From assembly GCF_000300275.1 (NCBI RefSeq), contig NZ_AMRN01000008.1, positions 124,001 to 188,000 of the forward strand: a stretch of DNA of 64,000 bases. The letters run 5' to 3'. Numbering within the stretch: position 1 is the first letter of the stretch; every line of letters begins with the position of its first letter. Below are positions 8,334 through 16,502 of this stretch, piece by piece. The position numbers were made by a program, and so were the translations under genes. This DNA is from Thalassospira profundimaris WP0211 (GTDB lineage: Bacteria > Pseudomonadota > Alphaproteobacteria > Rhodospirillales > Thalassospiraceae). Below the pieces are notes generated by a model that had not been told where the DNA came from, ran no database searches, and saw only the letters and a list, made by a program, of their open reading frames with translations.

Positions 8334-8906
8334 TCAGACCACGTCACGTTTGGTTGTGGCGTTTGATACGTCATGGGTTTCAATCAGGCGCGCGTCGTGA
8401 CGACCAAGCACATCCTTGGCGCGTTCCTCGGTCTGCGGATCGGGTGTTCTGATCCAAAGCAACAAGCCGCCTTGATCAAGCTCTTCTTGCAGTCTGCTGG
8501 AGTACTTCTTGCCGATCATTGCGGCAATCACGCCGCCTGCGGCGGCACCAACACCGCCCGCACCGAGGATTGCCGAAATGGTCAGGGCAATGGGGCCACC
8601 AGCCGCGATTACTGCACCGGCTGCACCAAAGGCTGCCGCATACATCGGGGCACCGATCAGTGCGCCTTCGGCATTACCAATCGGTGTCGGTGTTGTGTAG
8701 GCCAGTGGTGGCATGTCAGGATCGCTGTCGACATCCTCGGCCTTGCGATAAATATGGCCAAGCTTGTCGTCGACGGTTTTCTCGCTCGCAAGAAGGCTAA
8801 GCTCCTTTTGCTGATCAAACCCGACTTGCGCCAGATCATCAGCCGCCTGTTGGAGTATTTTGATATCGTCAAAAACGCCAACGGTCTCGCGATGTGTTTT
8901 GGTCAT
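8334..8906 (-). CDS. Hypothetical glycine-zipper stress-type protein
   Basis: A 190-residue protein I cannot name with certainty. Residues 1-35 (THRETVGVFDDIKILQQAADDLAQVGFD) resemble the alpha/beta start of general-stress proteins of the YflT/DUF1269 type. The middle is a long Gly/Ala-rich hydrophobic stretch (about 80-135), which may insert in the membrane. The C-terminal part (LLLWIRTPDPQTEERAKDVLGRHDARLIETHDV) looks like a second small alpha/beta unit. The ATG at 8906 follows a GGAGG site; upstream in-frame codons lack one. Confidence 0.75.
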   Translation of the reverse strand: MTKTHRETVGVFDDIKILQQAADDLAQVGFDQQKELSLLASEKTVDDKLGHIYRKAEDVDSDPDMPPLAYTTPTPIGNAEGALIGAPMYAAAFGAAGAVIAAGGPIALTISAILGAGGVGAAAGGVIAAMIGKKYSSRLQEELDQGGLLLWIRTPDPQTEERAKDVLGRHDARLIETHDVSNATTKRDVV

Positions 8907-9002
8907 TTGGGCCTCCTGTTTGTTGAAAGGCTCATCTGTATTGAACGTAACACAACGCGGATTGGTTCCATTTTTGTTGATTTTCAATGCGCCCAAACGA
9001 AA

Positions 9003-9027
9003 ACGGCACCCATAAAGGGTGCCGTTA
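9003..9027 (-). terminator. Terminator of the envelope operon
   Basis: AACGGCACCC pairs with GGGTGCCGTT around a five-base loop, followed on the minus strand by TTTT. It lies 25 bases past the stop of the MotB-like gene. Confidence 0.75.
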
Positions 9028-9051
9028 AAAGCTATGTTCTCCTAAATCCGA

Positions 9052-10215
9052 TTACCGCTCGGTAATCTTGAACTCGATGCGGCGGTTGCGGCGATAGGCG
9101 ATTTCGTCATCCCGGTTATCAAGCGGCTGATATTCGCCAAAGCCCGCAGCAACCAAGCGGTTGGGCGGTACCCCCTGATCAATCAGGAACTTGACCACCG
9201 AAATCGCACGCGCTGCCGAAAGCTCCCAGTTCGAGGCGAACTGAAGGTTTCGGATCGGCACCTTGTCAGTATGGCCATCAACGCGCATCACCCAGTCGAT
9301 ATCATCGGGAATGTCGGCGGCAATCGTGGTCAGCGTTTCGCCCAGTTTGGCCAACTGATCCTTGCCTTCTTCGCCAAGCTCTGCCTCACCCGATCCAAAC
9401 AAAACTTCGGACTGGAAGACAAACCGGTCCCCGACAACGCGGATATCCTGACGATCGCCCAGAACTTCACGCAGGCGGCCAAAGAATTCAGAACGATACC
9501 GCTGCAACTCGGCAACCTTGGTGGCAAGGGCCGCATTCAGGCGATTGCCAAGATTGACAATCTGGGCGTCTTTTTCCTCGTTCTCGCGTTCGGACGTTTC
9601 AAGCGCGGCTTCGATCCGGGCCAGTTGTTGGCGGAGAGCCAACATCTGCTGATTAAGCGCCGCGACCTGTGCCTTGGCTTCGTCACTAAGGTTCTTTTGT
9701 TCTTCCAACTCGGCCGCGCGTGATGCCAGAAGGGCCGAAAGCTCGTCAATACGGGTTTCCTGATCAGTGATCTTTTCGCCCGTGGTTTCCCGAAGCTCGG
9801 TCAGTTCGGCTTCCTTGTCTTCAAGCGACGCAAGGGCGGCCAGAAGTTTCTGTTCGATTTCGTCCGTTGAAAGTTCGGCTGCCGCCAACTGATCGGCAAG
9901 GGTGGCAGCACGCGCACGCAGGTCATCACGCTGATCAGCGGTATTGGAAAGCTCGGTCGTCAGCTGGGTGAGTTCGAGTTCCATACGCTGGTTGTTGCCA
10001 CGCTCAAGTGACAGCAGATTGGTCAGCTCGTTAACCTGGGCGGTCAGATCACTTAGCGCCTCGTCCCGCCCGGAAAGGGCCGCACCCAGATACACCTGTG
10101 CAATGACAAAGATCATCAGAAGAAAGATGATCACCATCAAAAGTGTTGCAAGCGCATCAACAAAGCCCGGCCAGGTATTTACATCGCGGTTACGACGGCG
10201 CGAAAGTCCGATCAT
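9052..10215 (-). CDS. MotB-like OmpA-domain protein
   Basis: The 387-residue protein has one N-terminal membrane helix (about 22-44) with an Asp (D20, GFVDALATLLM) where MotB carries its proton-channel Asp. A coiled coil covers about 50-235. An intact OmpA/MotB peptidoglycan-binding domain (about 265-387) contains VDGHTD, ELSAARAISVVKFL and YRRNRRIEF. It should pair with the MotA/ExbB-like product of the preceding gene, four bases away. The start follows GAGGAGGG. It is not a flagellar MotB by context, since no flagellar genes are near. Confidence 0.87.
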   Translation of the reverse strand: MIGLSRRRNRDVNTWPGFVDALATLLMVIIFLLMIFVIAQVYLGAALSGRDEALSDLTAQVNELTNLLSLERGNNQRMELELTQLTTELSNTADQRDDLRARAATLADQLAAAELSTDEIEQKLLAALASLEDKEAELTELRETTGEKITDQETRIDELSALLASRAAELEEQKNLSDEAKAQVAALNQQMLALRQQLARIEAALETSERENEEKDAQIVNLGNRLNAALATKVAELQRYRSEFFGRLREVLGDRQDIRVVGDRFVFQSEVLFGSGEAELGEEGKDQLAKLGETLTTIAADIPDDIDWVMRVDGHTDKVPIRNLQFASNWELSAARAISVVKFLIDQGVPPNRLVAAGFGEYQPLDNRDDEIAYRRNRRIEFKITER

Positions 10216-10219
10216 TCGA

Positions 10220-11404
10220 TCAGCCCTCCTCGGCGATGGCAGCGATGGTGCGGGCGAGGAGCTTGATCTCGCTTCTGATTTCCTGTGTGGATTGCTGGCG
10301 GCCCATGGTCAGTTCTTCGCCAATACGGCCAAGCGTATTATCAAGCGAACGGATGTGGGCGCGGGTATTATCATCAATGCCGAAGCTGCCCATTTTCATC
10401 GAGTCTGCCAGCTGATCGAGGACCGGTTTGAGGTGCATCTGGTTTTCCGCCAGCTTGACCATCAATTGCTGTTCGGCCTTCATCTGATCAGTCAGGGTGG
10501 ATAGCTTGTCGGCCAGATCAATCAGCGTGTTGTGCGATTTGATCTGTGAACTTTCCGACCGTTGGATAGAGTTTTGCAACCCTTCCATATTATCGGCCAT
10601 CTGTTCGATCAGGGCCGAAAGATACGCCGGAACAGACTGTTCACCATCGGAAATGCCGCCACCCGAACCAAGGCGGGTAAAGCTTGAAAGCCATTCTTCA
10701 AGATCATTGAAGAACCGGTTCTGTGCCTGACCGGCCTGCATGTCCAGAAGGCCAAGCGCCAGCGATCCTGCAAGACCAAACAGCGAGGACGAAAACGCCG
10801 TGCCCATGCCGCTTAGCGGTTCGGAAAGACCGTCTTTGAGTTCAGAGAACCAAAGGTCCATGTTGGACCCGCTGCCGACATTGACGTTGCTGATCACCCC
10901 AGCGACCGAGTTCACGGTCTGAAGCAGGCCCCAGAAGGTGCCGAGCAGACCCAGGAACACCAAAAGGCCAACGACATAGCGCGACAATTCGCGGCTTTCA
11001 TCCAGACGGGAGCGGATCGAATCAAGGATGGTCCGGGTCGAGGTGGTTGAAAGCTGCGGGCGATCGCGGCGCTGTTCGGCCATCATGCTGGCCATCGGCG
11101 CCAGAAGTTTCGGCGGCACCTGCGACGTCAGACCCGGGCGGGACCGACGAAAATCCTCGATCCATGTCACTTCGGGTGAAAGGCTGGCCGCCATTCGGAA
11201 GGTGTAGATAACCCCAACCACAAACACGCCAAGGATCAGGCCATTAAGAACAGCATTGGCCATAAAGGCATCAGACAGCGCCGGGAACAGCAGGGCGCCA
11301 ACCCCGGCGATGATGGCAACAAAGATTGCCATGCGTGTCAGATAACTACCGGGTTTGGTAATAGGCGGGAGGGATCCCGTACCACTGGCCGAATTGCTGC
11401 TCAT
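10220..11404 (-). CDS. MotA/TolQ/ExbB-like proton channel protein
   Basis: The 394-residue protein has two N-terminal helices (about 25-70), then a cytoplasmic loop, then the conserved pair LLVFLGLLGTFWGLLQTV and GMGTAFSSSLFGLAGSLALGLLD, the signature of MotA/TolQ/ExbB channel subunits. About 170 further residues form a cytoplasmic coiled-coil tail, longer than in TolQ (about 230 residues). It lies between the secreted OmpA-like gene and the MotB-like gene in one operon. The pair probably makes an ion-driven envelope complex; what work it does is unknown. Confidence 0.85.
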   Translation of the reverse strand: MSSNSASGTGSLPPITKPGSYLTRMAIFVAIIAGVGALLFPALSDAFMANAVLNGLILGVFVVGVIYTFRMAASLSPEVTWIEDFRRSRPGLTSQVPPKLLAPMASMMAEQRRDRPQLSTTSTRTILDSIRSRLDESRELSRYVVGLLVFLGLLGTFWGLLQTVNSVAGVISNVNVGSGSNMDLWFSELKDGLSEPLSGMGTAFSSSLFGLAGSLALGLLDMQAGQAQNRFFNDLEEWLSSFTRLGSGGGISDGEQSVPAYLSALIEQMADNMEGLQNSIQRSESSQIKSHNTLIDLADKLSTLTDQMKAEQQLMVKLAENQMHLKPVLDQLADSMKMGSFGIDDNTRAHIRSLDNTLGRIGEELTMGRQQSTQEIRSEIKLLARTIAAIAEEG

Positions 11405-11416
11405 AGCGGATTAATC

Positions 11417-12631
11417 CTAGCGTTGAACGGTTTTGATATCGACGCGATCTGCGGGGCCGGACGGAACATTCGCACCCAGGGCACGAACATCAATGCGCGT
11501 GGAGCGCACACCCCTGTCAATCAGATAGGAACGCACCTGAAGCGCGCGTGACAGCGACAGACGACGCGCCTTGGAGGCATTCGCCCCGTCACCCTGCGCA
11601 TAGGCCTGCAACTGAATTCGAAGATCTTCATCCTGCCCCATCGTTGCGATCACGCTGTCGAGCTGGCTTCTGGCGGCCGCACTCAGCTCGAAGCTGTCTG
11701 CGGCGAAGCCAAGGCTGTATTCATCGCCACCGGTGGCCGGCATTGCAGCCGGTGCAGAGGTTTCTGGCGGGATGGATGCTTCTTCAGCCGGGGCAGGTGG
11801 CACCGTCGGCGCGGGGGCCGGTTCTGCCATCTCGGTCGCAGGCTGGGTGGTGTCTGGTGCAGGGGCTGCCGGGGGCGCAGGTGTGTCGGAAATCGGTGCG
11901 ACTTCCGGTGCTGCCGGTGCGGGTGCTGCGTTGTTTTCCTCGACCGGGGCAGGCGGTGCTACAGGGGCATCAGATATTTCTGCTGTCTCGGTCGCCGGGG
12001 AAGTGGTCGGGGCCGGGGTTGGTTCCGGTGCCGCCGGTGCGACAGTCGGCGCAGGCTCCGGTGCCGGAGTAGGCTTGGTCAGCGGCGTCGGTGCGTTCGA
12101 TGCGCTGCTTTCGGTCACAGGTGGTGCAACCGGTTTGCTGCGCGGTGCGGCGGTCGGTTCCGGCTGGGTCAGCGCAATGGTCTGGTTTGCGCCATCATCC
12201 ATGTCCGCGACACGCTGGTTTGCATTTGGGACGACGCCAGGAACGCCATAAAATTCTGATTGGGTCGGGAAGGCATTGCCGCCGCCGCTTGATCCGTCGA
12301 TGACAACGGTTTCAAACCCGCCGTCATAGCCAGCGTTGCCGGTTGCACTGGCAAATTGTTCAGCGGCGAGGAATGTCGATTTCGGTCGGGTTTCCGGGAA
12401 AATCAGATCACCGCCAGGCATGACGATATGATCGCGTGAAACGGTGGGAGACAGATATTGCGGAACGGTCGGCTGTCCGCCATAGCCATCTGCAACGTCC
12501 CAGTTTACCTGAACGCTGCTGTCATTCGAAACGGGGGAGTATTGTTGCGCCGATGCATCTGGCGCAAAGAACACGGTTGTGCCCAGTGCAGCCGTCATCG
12601 CAAGCACCGAAATCTTGGAATACCCCATCAT
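11417..12631 (-). CDS. Exported Pro/Ala-rich protein with degenerate OmpA-like domain
   Basis: About 404 residues. A signal peptide covers roughly 1-28 (ALGTTVFFAPDASAQQ). An Asn/Gly/Ser-rich part follows to about 155, then a low-complexity linker rich in Pro, Ala, Glu and Thr (about 155-300). The C-terminal 100 residues look OmpA-like (LSLSRALQVRSYLIDRGV, VRALG, ADRVDI), but the GHTD that holds the peptidoglycan-binding Asp is AYAQ here. It is first in the three-gene operon. Two adjacent ATG codons and an upstream TTG make the start uncertain by a residue or two. Confidence 0.82.
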   Translation of the reverse strand: MMGYSKISVLAMTAALGTTVFFAPDASAQQYSPVSNDSSVQVNWDVADGYGGQPTVPQYLSPTVSRDHIVMPGGDLIFPETRPKSTFLAAEQFASATGNAGYDGGFETVVIDGSSGGGNAFPTQSEFYGVPGVVPNANQRVADMDDGANQTIALTQPEPTAAPRSKPVAPPVTESSASNAPTPLTKPTPAPEPAPTVAPAAPEPTPAPTTSPATETAEISDAPVAPPAPVEENNAAPAPAAPEVAPISDTPAPPAAPAPDTTQPATEMAEPAPAPTVPPAPAEEASIPPETSAPAAMPATGGDEYSLGFAADSFELSAAARSQLDSVIATMGQDEDLRIQLQAYAQGDGANASKARRLSLSRALQVRSYLIDRGVRSTRIDVRALGANVPSGPADRVDIKTVQR

Positions 12632-12898
12632 CAAATCGCAGGCCCCTTAATACCCTGTGTTTGAAATCGTTTGGTAACGTTGTTCTATTTCACACAGTTT
12701 TGTGTCGATCATTAGGCACCCGCAAAACTTTCCGAATGCCCCCCCTTGGTGTCCGTGGGCCCGCAATCAGACCGCACAGTCCCAAGCACCATAGCTTAGA
12801 GACAGATGATGGACAACCGCTTTGACCGAAAACGCAAAAGGGGCGCTTCGGCAAATTGCGAAGCGCCCCTTTCAAAAAACAGTAACAAAAGCCGGGTG
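12632..12898. other. Intergenic gap between the envelope operon and suhB
   Basis: It should contain the promoter of the leftward envelope operon. I see no gene. Its right end holds the suhB terminator listed separately. Confidence 0.5.
12837..12872 (-). terminator. Terminator after suhB
   Basis: AAAAGGGGCGCTTCG pairs with CGAAGCGCCCCTTT across a short AT loop. On the minus strand it is followed by TTTT. It lies 27 bases beyond the suhB stop. Confidence 0.8.
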
Positions 12899-13708
12899 TT
12901 AGCCCGTGATTGCTTTTTTAAGCGTTTTGGCCAGCACCGGCTGGATATAGTCATTGGCTGCAACGACGCTGCCAGTACCAAGCATGTTGGTGCCGCCTTT
13001 GTCATCGCGGATATAACCACCAGCTTCGGAGATCAGGATGATCCCGGCTGCAATATCCCACGCATTGAGATGGGATTCCCAATAACCGTCATAACGACCG
13101 GCCGCGACATAGGCCATATCAAGGGCCGCGGCCCCCATACGACGTACACCGGCACAACGATCCATGACCGAGTGCAGCTGCTTTTCAAATGCCGCGTGAT
13201 CACCATGACCAAGATGCGGAACACCGCATGCCAGAACGCATTCGTTCAGACGACGACGGCCCGAAACCCGCAGGCGGCGGTTATCAAGAAACGCACCAAC
13301 GCCCTTTTCCGCCCAGAAGCATTCGTCCTTGGCGACGTCATAGATCATGCCGGCAATGATTTCGTCACCCTTCTGCAGGGCAACCGAAATCGCAAAATGC
13401 GGGATGCCATGCAGGAAGTTGGTGGTGCCATCAAGCGGATCAATGATCCAGCGGTGCTCAGGATCGGTGCCCTTGATCTCGCCACCTTCTTCCATAAGGA
13501 AGCCATAACCGGGGCGGGAACGCTCAAGCTCTTCACGCAGGCGTTTTTCGGCACGGTGATCAGCCGCAGATACGAAATCTGCCGGGCCTTTCATCGACAC
13601 CTGAAGGTTTTCGACTTCACCGAAGTCGCGTTTCAGTCCGTAGGCTGCCTTTTCGACAGCCTTGTACATCACATTGATGTTCGCAGAACGACGGGCGGCG
13701 CCTCGCAC
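12899..13708 (-). CDS. suhB: Inositol monophosphatase family protein
   Basis: The 269-residue protein has the three family motifs in order: metal-ligand Glu in MEEGGEIKG, WIIDPLDGTTNF, and WDIAAGIILISEAGG near the C terminus. SuhB dephosphorylates inositol-1-phosphate with Mg2+, and in E. coli also joins rRNA antitermination complexes. The start is GTG at 13708 behind GGGAGATAT. It follows efp by 53 bases on the same strand and ends at a good terminator. The symbol is a family-level assignment. Confidence 0.87.
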   Translation of the reverse strand: MRGAARRSANINVMYKAVEKAAYGLKRDFGEVENLQVSMKGPADFVSAADHRAEKRLREELERSRPGYGFLMEEGGEIKGTDPEHRWIIDPLDGTTNFLHGIPHFAISVALQKGDEIIAGMIYDVAKDECFWAEKGVGAFLDNRRLRVSGRRRLNECVLACGVPHLGHGDHAAFEKQLHSVMDRCAGVRRMGAAALDMAYVAAGRYDGYWESHLNAWDIAAGIILISEAGGYIRDDKGGTNMLGTGSVVAANDYIQPVLAKTLKKAITG

Positions 13709-13761
13709 GGCATATCTCCCGGTGTTTGAATTAAAATGAAAACCAGAGGGCGGGTTCGCCC

Positions 13762-14328
13762 TTAGTCCTTGGCACGCTCGATATAGGTGCCTTCAACAGT
13801 GTTCACGACAATGCGCGTACCCGATTCAATATGCGGGGGCACCATCACACGAACTCCGTTCTCAAGAACAGCCGGTTTGAAAGAAGAAGACTGGGTCTGA
13901 CCTTTGACAACCGCATCGGCTTCGACAATCTGGAAGACGACATGCTCGGGAAGGGTCACACCAAGCGGCTCACCTTCGAAGGATTCGATGGTCACAACCA
14001 TACCATCCTGAAGATAGACAGCCGCTTCGCCGACAAGGTCGGCATTTACTGTGATCTGTTCATAGGTTTCGCTGTCCATAAAGGTGATCATGTCACCATC
14101 GGCGAACAGATAGGTGTATTCTTTCTGCTCAAGACGAACCTTTTCGACGGTTTCCGAAGCACGGAAACGCTCGTTCAGCTTGGTGCCGGTACGAATGTCT
14201 TTGAGTTCAACCTGGTTAAAAGCACCGCCTTTACCCGGCTTCACAGCCTGGCATTTTACTGCACGCCACAGGGCACCTTTATGTTCGATAAGGTTACCCG
14301 GACGGATTTCGTTGCCGTTGATTTTCAT
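13762..14328 (-). CDS. efp: Elongation factor P
   Basis: The 188-residue protein is full length, with the three beta domains of EF-P. It begins [18 protein letters not shown] and carries KPGKGGAF with K33 at the tip of domain I, the lysine that EpmA/EpmB-type enzymes modify so that EF-P can rescue ribosomes stalled at polyproline. The proline-rich TolA and OmpA-like proteins here would be natural clients. The C terminus ends [22 protein letters not shown], split only by naming, a typical EF-P domain III. Confidence 0.95.
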   Translation of the reverse strand: MKINGNEIRPGNLIEHKGALWRAVKCQAVKPGKGGAFNQVELKDIRTGTKLNERFRASETVEKVRLEQKEYTYLFADGDMITFMDSETYEQITVNADLVGEAAVYLQDGMVVTIESFEGEPLGVTLPEHVVFQIVEADAVVKGQTQSSSFKPAVLENGVRVMVPPHIESGTRIVVNTVEGTYIERAKD

Positions 14329-14494
14329 GGCACAAACCGTTCTTTCAGATCACAGATTCACAATGCAATAAGGGGCAAGCGCCCCATTTCAGGCGCTCTA
14401 CCTACCAGTTTGGCTGTTTTGCTGCAAGCAGATTGATCCGGGTTTGCGCGCATAACGCCCCATCATTCGCGCATGGCTGGACCAATGAACGAAA

Positions 14495-15136
14495 TCAGAT
14501 CTCGGTTGCTTCAATCGCCGCCTTGATGGCCTTCGCACCGGCTTCTGGCCCGTCCGGATGGTTCCAGACGCCACCGGTGACGGCAATGAAGTCGGCACCT
14601 GCCAAAACAAGCGGCGCAACATTATCAGCCGTGATGCCACCAATCGCCACACAGGGCACCGTGGTAAAGGTCGTCCAGATTTCAAGGATTTCCGGGGTGA
14701 CGCTGGTTTTGGCTTCTTTGGTCTCGGTCGGATAGAACGCGCCGAATGCAACGTAATCGGCCCCTTTGTCACCAACGATCATTGCCTTGTGGCGACTGTC
14801 ATAGCACGACACACCGACGATATGTTCTTCGCCCATGATGGCGCGTGCTTCGTCGTAACTTGCGTCTTCTTCGCCGACATGCACACCGTCACAGCCCGAT
14901 TTCTTGGCAATGTCAGGACGGTCATTGAGGATCAGCGGAATGTCACGATCCGCACACATCGGAAGGATGGTATCAATCGCCTTGCGGATTTCATCATCGC
15001 TGACATCCTTCAGGCGCAATTGCAGGCAATCAACCGCACCGGTGTCCAGCACGGATTTCAGCTTCTCGCCAAAGGGTGCAAGGTCGATTTTCGGCGGGGT
15101 CAGAAGATAAAGACCGGCAAGTTCGTCTGAATTCAC
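14495..15136 (-). CDS. thiE: Thiamine-phosphate synthase
   Basis: The 213-residue TIM-barrel enzyme joins HMP-pyrophosphate to thiazole phosphate. Visible signature parts are LQLRLKD, LNDRPDIAKKSGCDGVHVGEED, GVSCYDS, YVAFGAFYPTETK and AIGGIT. The start is GTG at 15136, behind AGGAATTATCATC. thiD, the kinase that supplies its substrate, is far away at 47810. No TPP riboswitch is visible upstream. Confidence 0.9.
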   Translation of the reverse strand: MNSDELAGLYLLTPPKIDLAPFGEKLKSVLDTGAVDCLQLRLKDVSDDEIRKAIDTILPMCADRDIPLILNDRPDIAKKSGCDGVHVGEEDASYDEARAIMGEEHIVGVSCYDSRHKAMIVGDKGADYVAFGAFYPTETKEAKTSVTPEILEIWTTFTTVPCVAIGGITADNVAPLVLAGADFIAVTGGVWNHPDGPEAGAKAIKAAIEATEI

Positions 15137-15199
15137 GATGATAATTCCTGATGATTTCCTGCGTGTTATGTAACCTTTGACGTAAGGTTTGGCAATTGC

Positions 15200-15649
15200 C
15201 TAGGGCATCTGCGACCTAAGGCCATCAATATGCGCGCGCAACCGCTTGTCCAACTCGTGATCGGGCAGCAGATCATCGCCCATCTGATAGATCGTACCGG
15301 TCGTCGGTAAATCGGTGATGACGCTGCACTTGGCCTGACGCGCCATATCCGCCAATTTTTCAGTCCGGTTATCTGATGTGGGCTCGACGATTACCGCATC
15401 CAGGCCCAGCTCAATCGCGGCCAACGCACCCGAAACCCGCCCACGGCAATCAAGGATCGCTGTGATGTCACATGCCTGGAATTCTTCACGCACCAGCGTG
15501 ACCAGATTGGCAAACCACTGTGCCCCGTGCGTTTGCGCAGCATGCTCCGGCGACAGCAACCCAAAGGCACGATCCCCCATCACCCGGCAGGCCGATCTGG
15601 CGCCGGTAATGCCATGAATGCGAATGACGGGATCGGGCAGGGGGCTCAT
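15200..15649 (-). CDS. Conserved hypothetical protein
   Basis: A 149-residue protein I do not recognise. It begins PVIRIHGITGARSACRVMGD and includes ITAILDCRGRVSGALAAIELGLDAVIVEP and KCSVITDLPTTGTIYQMGDDLLPDHELDKRL. Alternating hydrophobic strands and helices suggest an alpha/beta fold. Three cysteines (about 21, 61, 109) are spread out. There is no signal peptide or membrane helix. It begins 11 bases after the spermidine-synthase-like gene and precedes thiE, so it is probably co-transcribed. Confidence 0.7.
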   Translation of the reverse strand: MSPLPDPVIRIHGITGARSACRVMGDRAFGLLSPEHAAQTHGAQWFANLVTLVREEFQACDITAILDCRGRVSGALAAIELGLDAVIVEPTSDNRTEKLADMARQAKCSVITDLPTTGTIYQMGDDLLPDHELDKRLRAHIDGLRSQMP

Positions 15650-15660
15650 TTGCTTTGTTC

Positions 15661-16383
15661 TTATGCTTTGGTGCGCGCGACATAGACCGTGTTGATATCT
15701 TCACGGTCAATCAGCGGGTGTTTGAATTTAATGACATCAGCCCGGAGGGTCTCAAACGCGGATTTGAGGTTTTCTTCAAACCACGGTTCGGGCATCTCGG
15801 TCGACCACAGGGCGAAAATTCCGCCGGGTACCAGATGGGCGGCAAGCTTTGCCAGACCATCCTTGGTGTAAAGGCGCTTGTGGTCTTCATGCAGGACATT
15901 GCCCGGCGAATGATCAACATCCAACAGGATCGCATCATGCCGTTTCTCGGGCGCATCCGGGTTCATGCCCGGCGTATCGGAAAGCGACGCACCAAAGAAA
16001 TCGCCATGCACCAGCGCGCAGCGTGGATCATTTGAAAGCTGCTCACCCAGCGGCAGCAACCCTTGCTGATGCCATTCGATCACCTCGGGCAGGGTATCAA
16101 GCACGGTTAGCTTGCCGGTCTTGGAATTATCAAGGGCGGCCTTCGCGGTATATCCAAGGCCAAGCCCGCCAACCACGACATCAAGATTATCGCGATCAAG
16201 TTCGGCCAACCCCAGATCGGCCAGCGCAATCTCGGCGTCGGTAAACAGGCTCGACATCAGATATTCTTCATCAAGCTTGATTTCGTAGACATCAATATCA
16301 AGGCTGAGCTCACGTCGGCGACGCAGGCTCAGCACCCCCATCGGTGTTGGGCGGTAATCAAGTTCCTTGAAAAGAAGGCTCAC
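15661..16383 (-). CDS. Spermidine synthase-like methyltransferase-fold protein
   Basis: The 240-residue Rossmann-fold protein resembles the spermidine/spermine synthase superfamily: LDVVVGGLGLGYTAKAAL is the glycine-rich cofactor loop, KLTVLDTLPEVIEWHQQGLLP the acidic strand, RCALVHGDFF the third motif, and HDAILLDVDHSP the catalytic-type Asp region. Such proteins are often annotated as spermidine synthase without proof, and the gatekeeper residues cannot be judged here. The start is GTG at 16383 behind GGAGCCCGGCCC. Confidence 0.75.
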   Translation of the reverse strand: MSLLFKELDYRPTPMGVLSLRRRRELSLDIDVYEIKLDEEYLMSSLFTDAEIALADLGLAELDRDNLDVVVGGLGLGYTAKAALDNSKTGKLTVLDTLPEVIEWHQQGLLPLGEQLSNDPRCALVHGDFFGASLSDTPGMNPDAPEKRHDAILLDVDHSPGNVLHEDHKRLYTKDGLAKLAAHLVPGGIFALWSTEMPEPWFEENLKSAFETLRADVIKFKHPLIDREDINTVYVARTKA

Positions 16384-16448
16384 GGGCCGGGCTCCTGTTT
16401 GTCTTTTCTGTTCATTGGCTCAACAGTGACGGAAAGACGGGCAAAAGA

Positions 16449-16479
16449 AAAGTGCCCGAAGCGGAACTTCGGGCACTTT
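16449..16479 (-). terminator. Terminator after gap
   Basis: AAAGTGCCCGAAG pairs with CTTCGGGCACTTT around a four to five base loop, followed on the minus strand by a T run. It lies 24 bases beyond the gap stop. Confidence 0.85.
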
Positions 16480-16502
16480 GAAAATCTGGACCTAAGCGAT
16501 GC

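Noticed and set aside
9052..12631. A Zorya-type phage-defence system (MotA-like and OmpA/MotB-like pair)
   Set aside because: There are no ZorC, ZorD or ZorE-like genes on either side. Neighbours are a stress-type protein and suhB, and the third gene is a secreted OmpA-like protein.
15137..15199. A TPP riboswitch for thiE (and likewise before thiD at 47761-47809)
   Set aside because: Both upstream gaps are under 70 bases and lack the conserved thi-box sequence.
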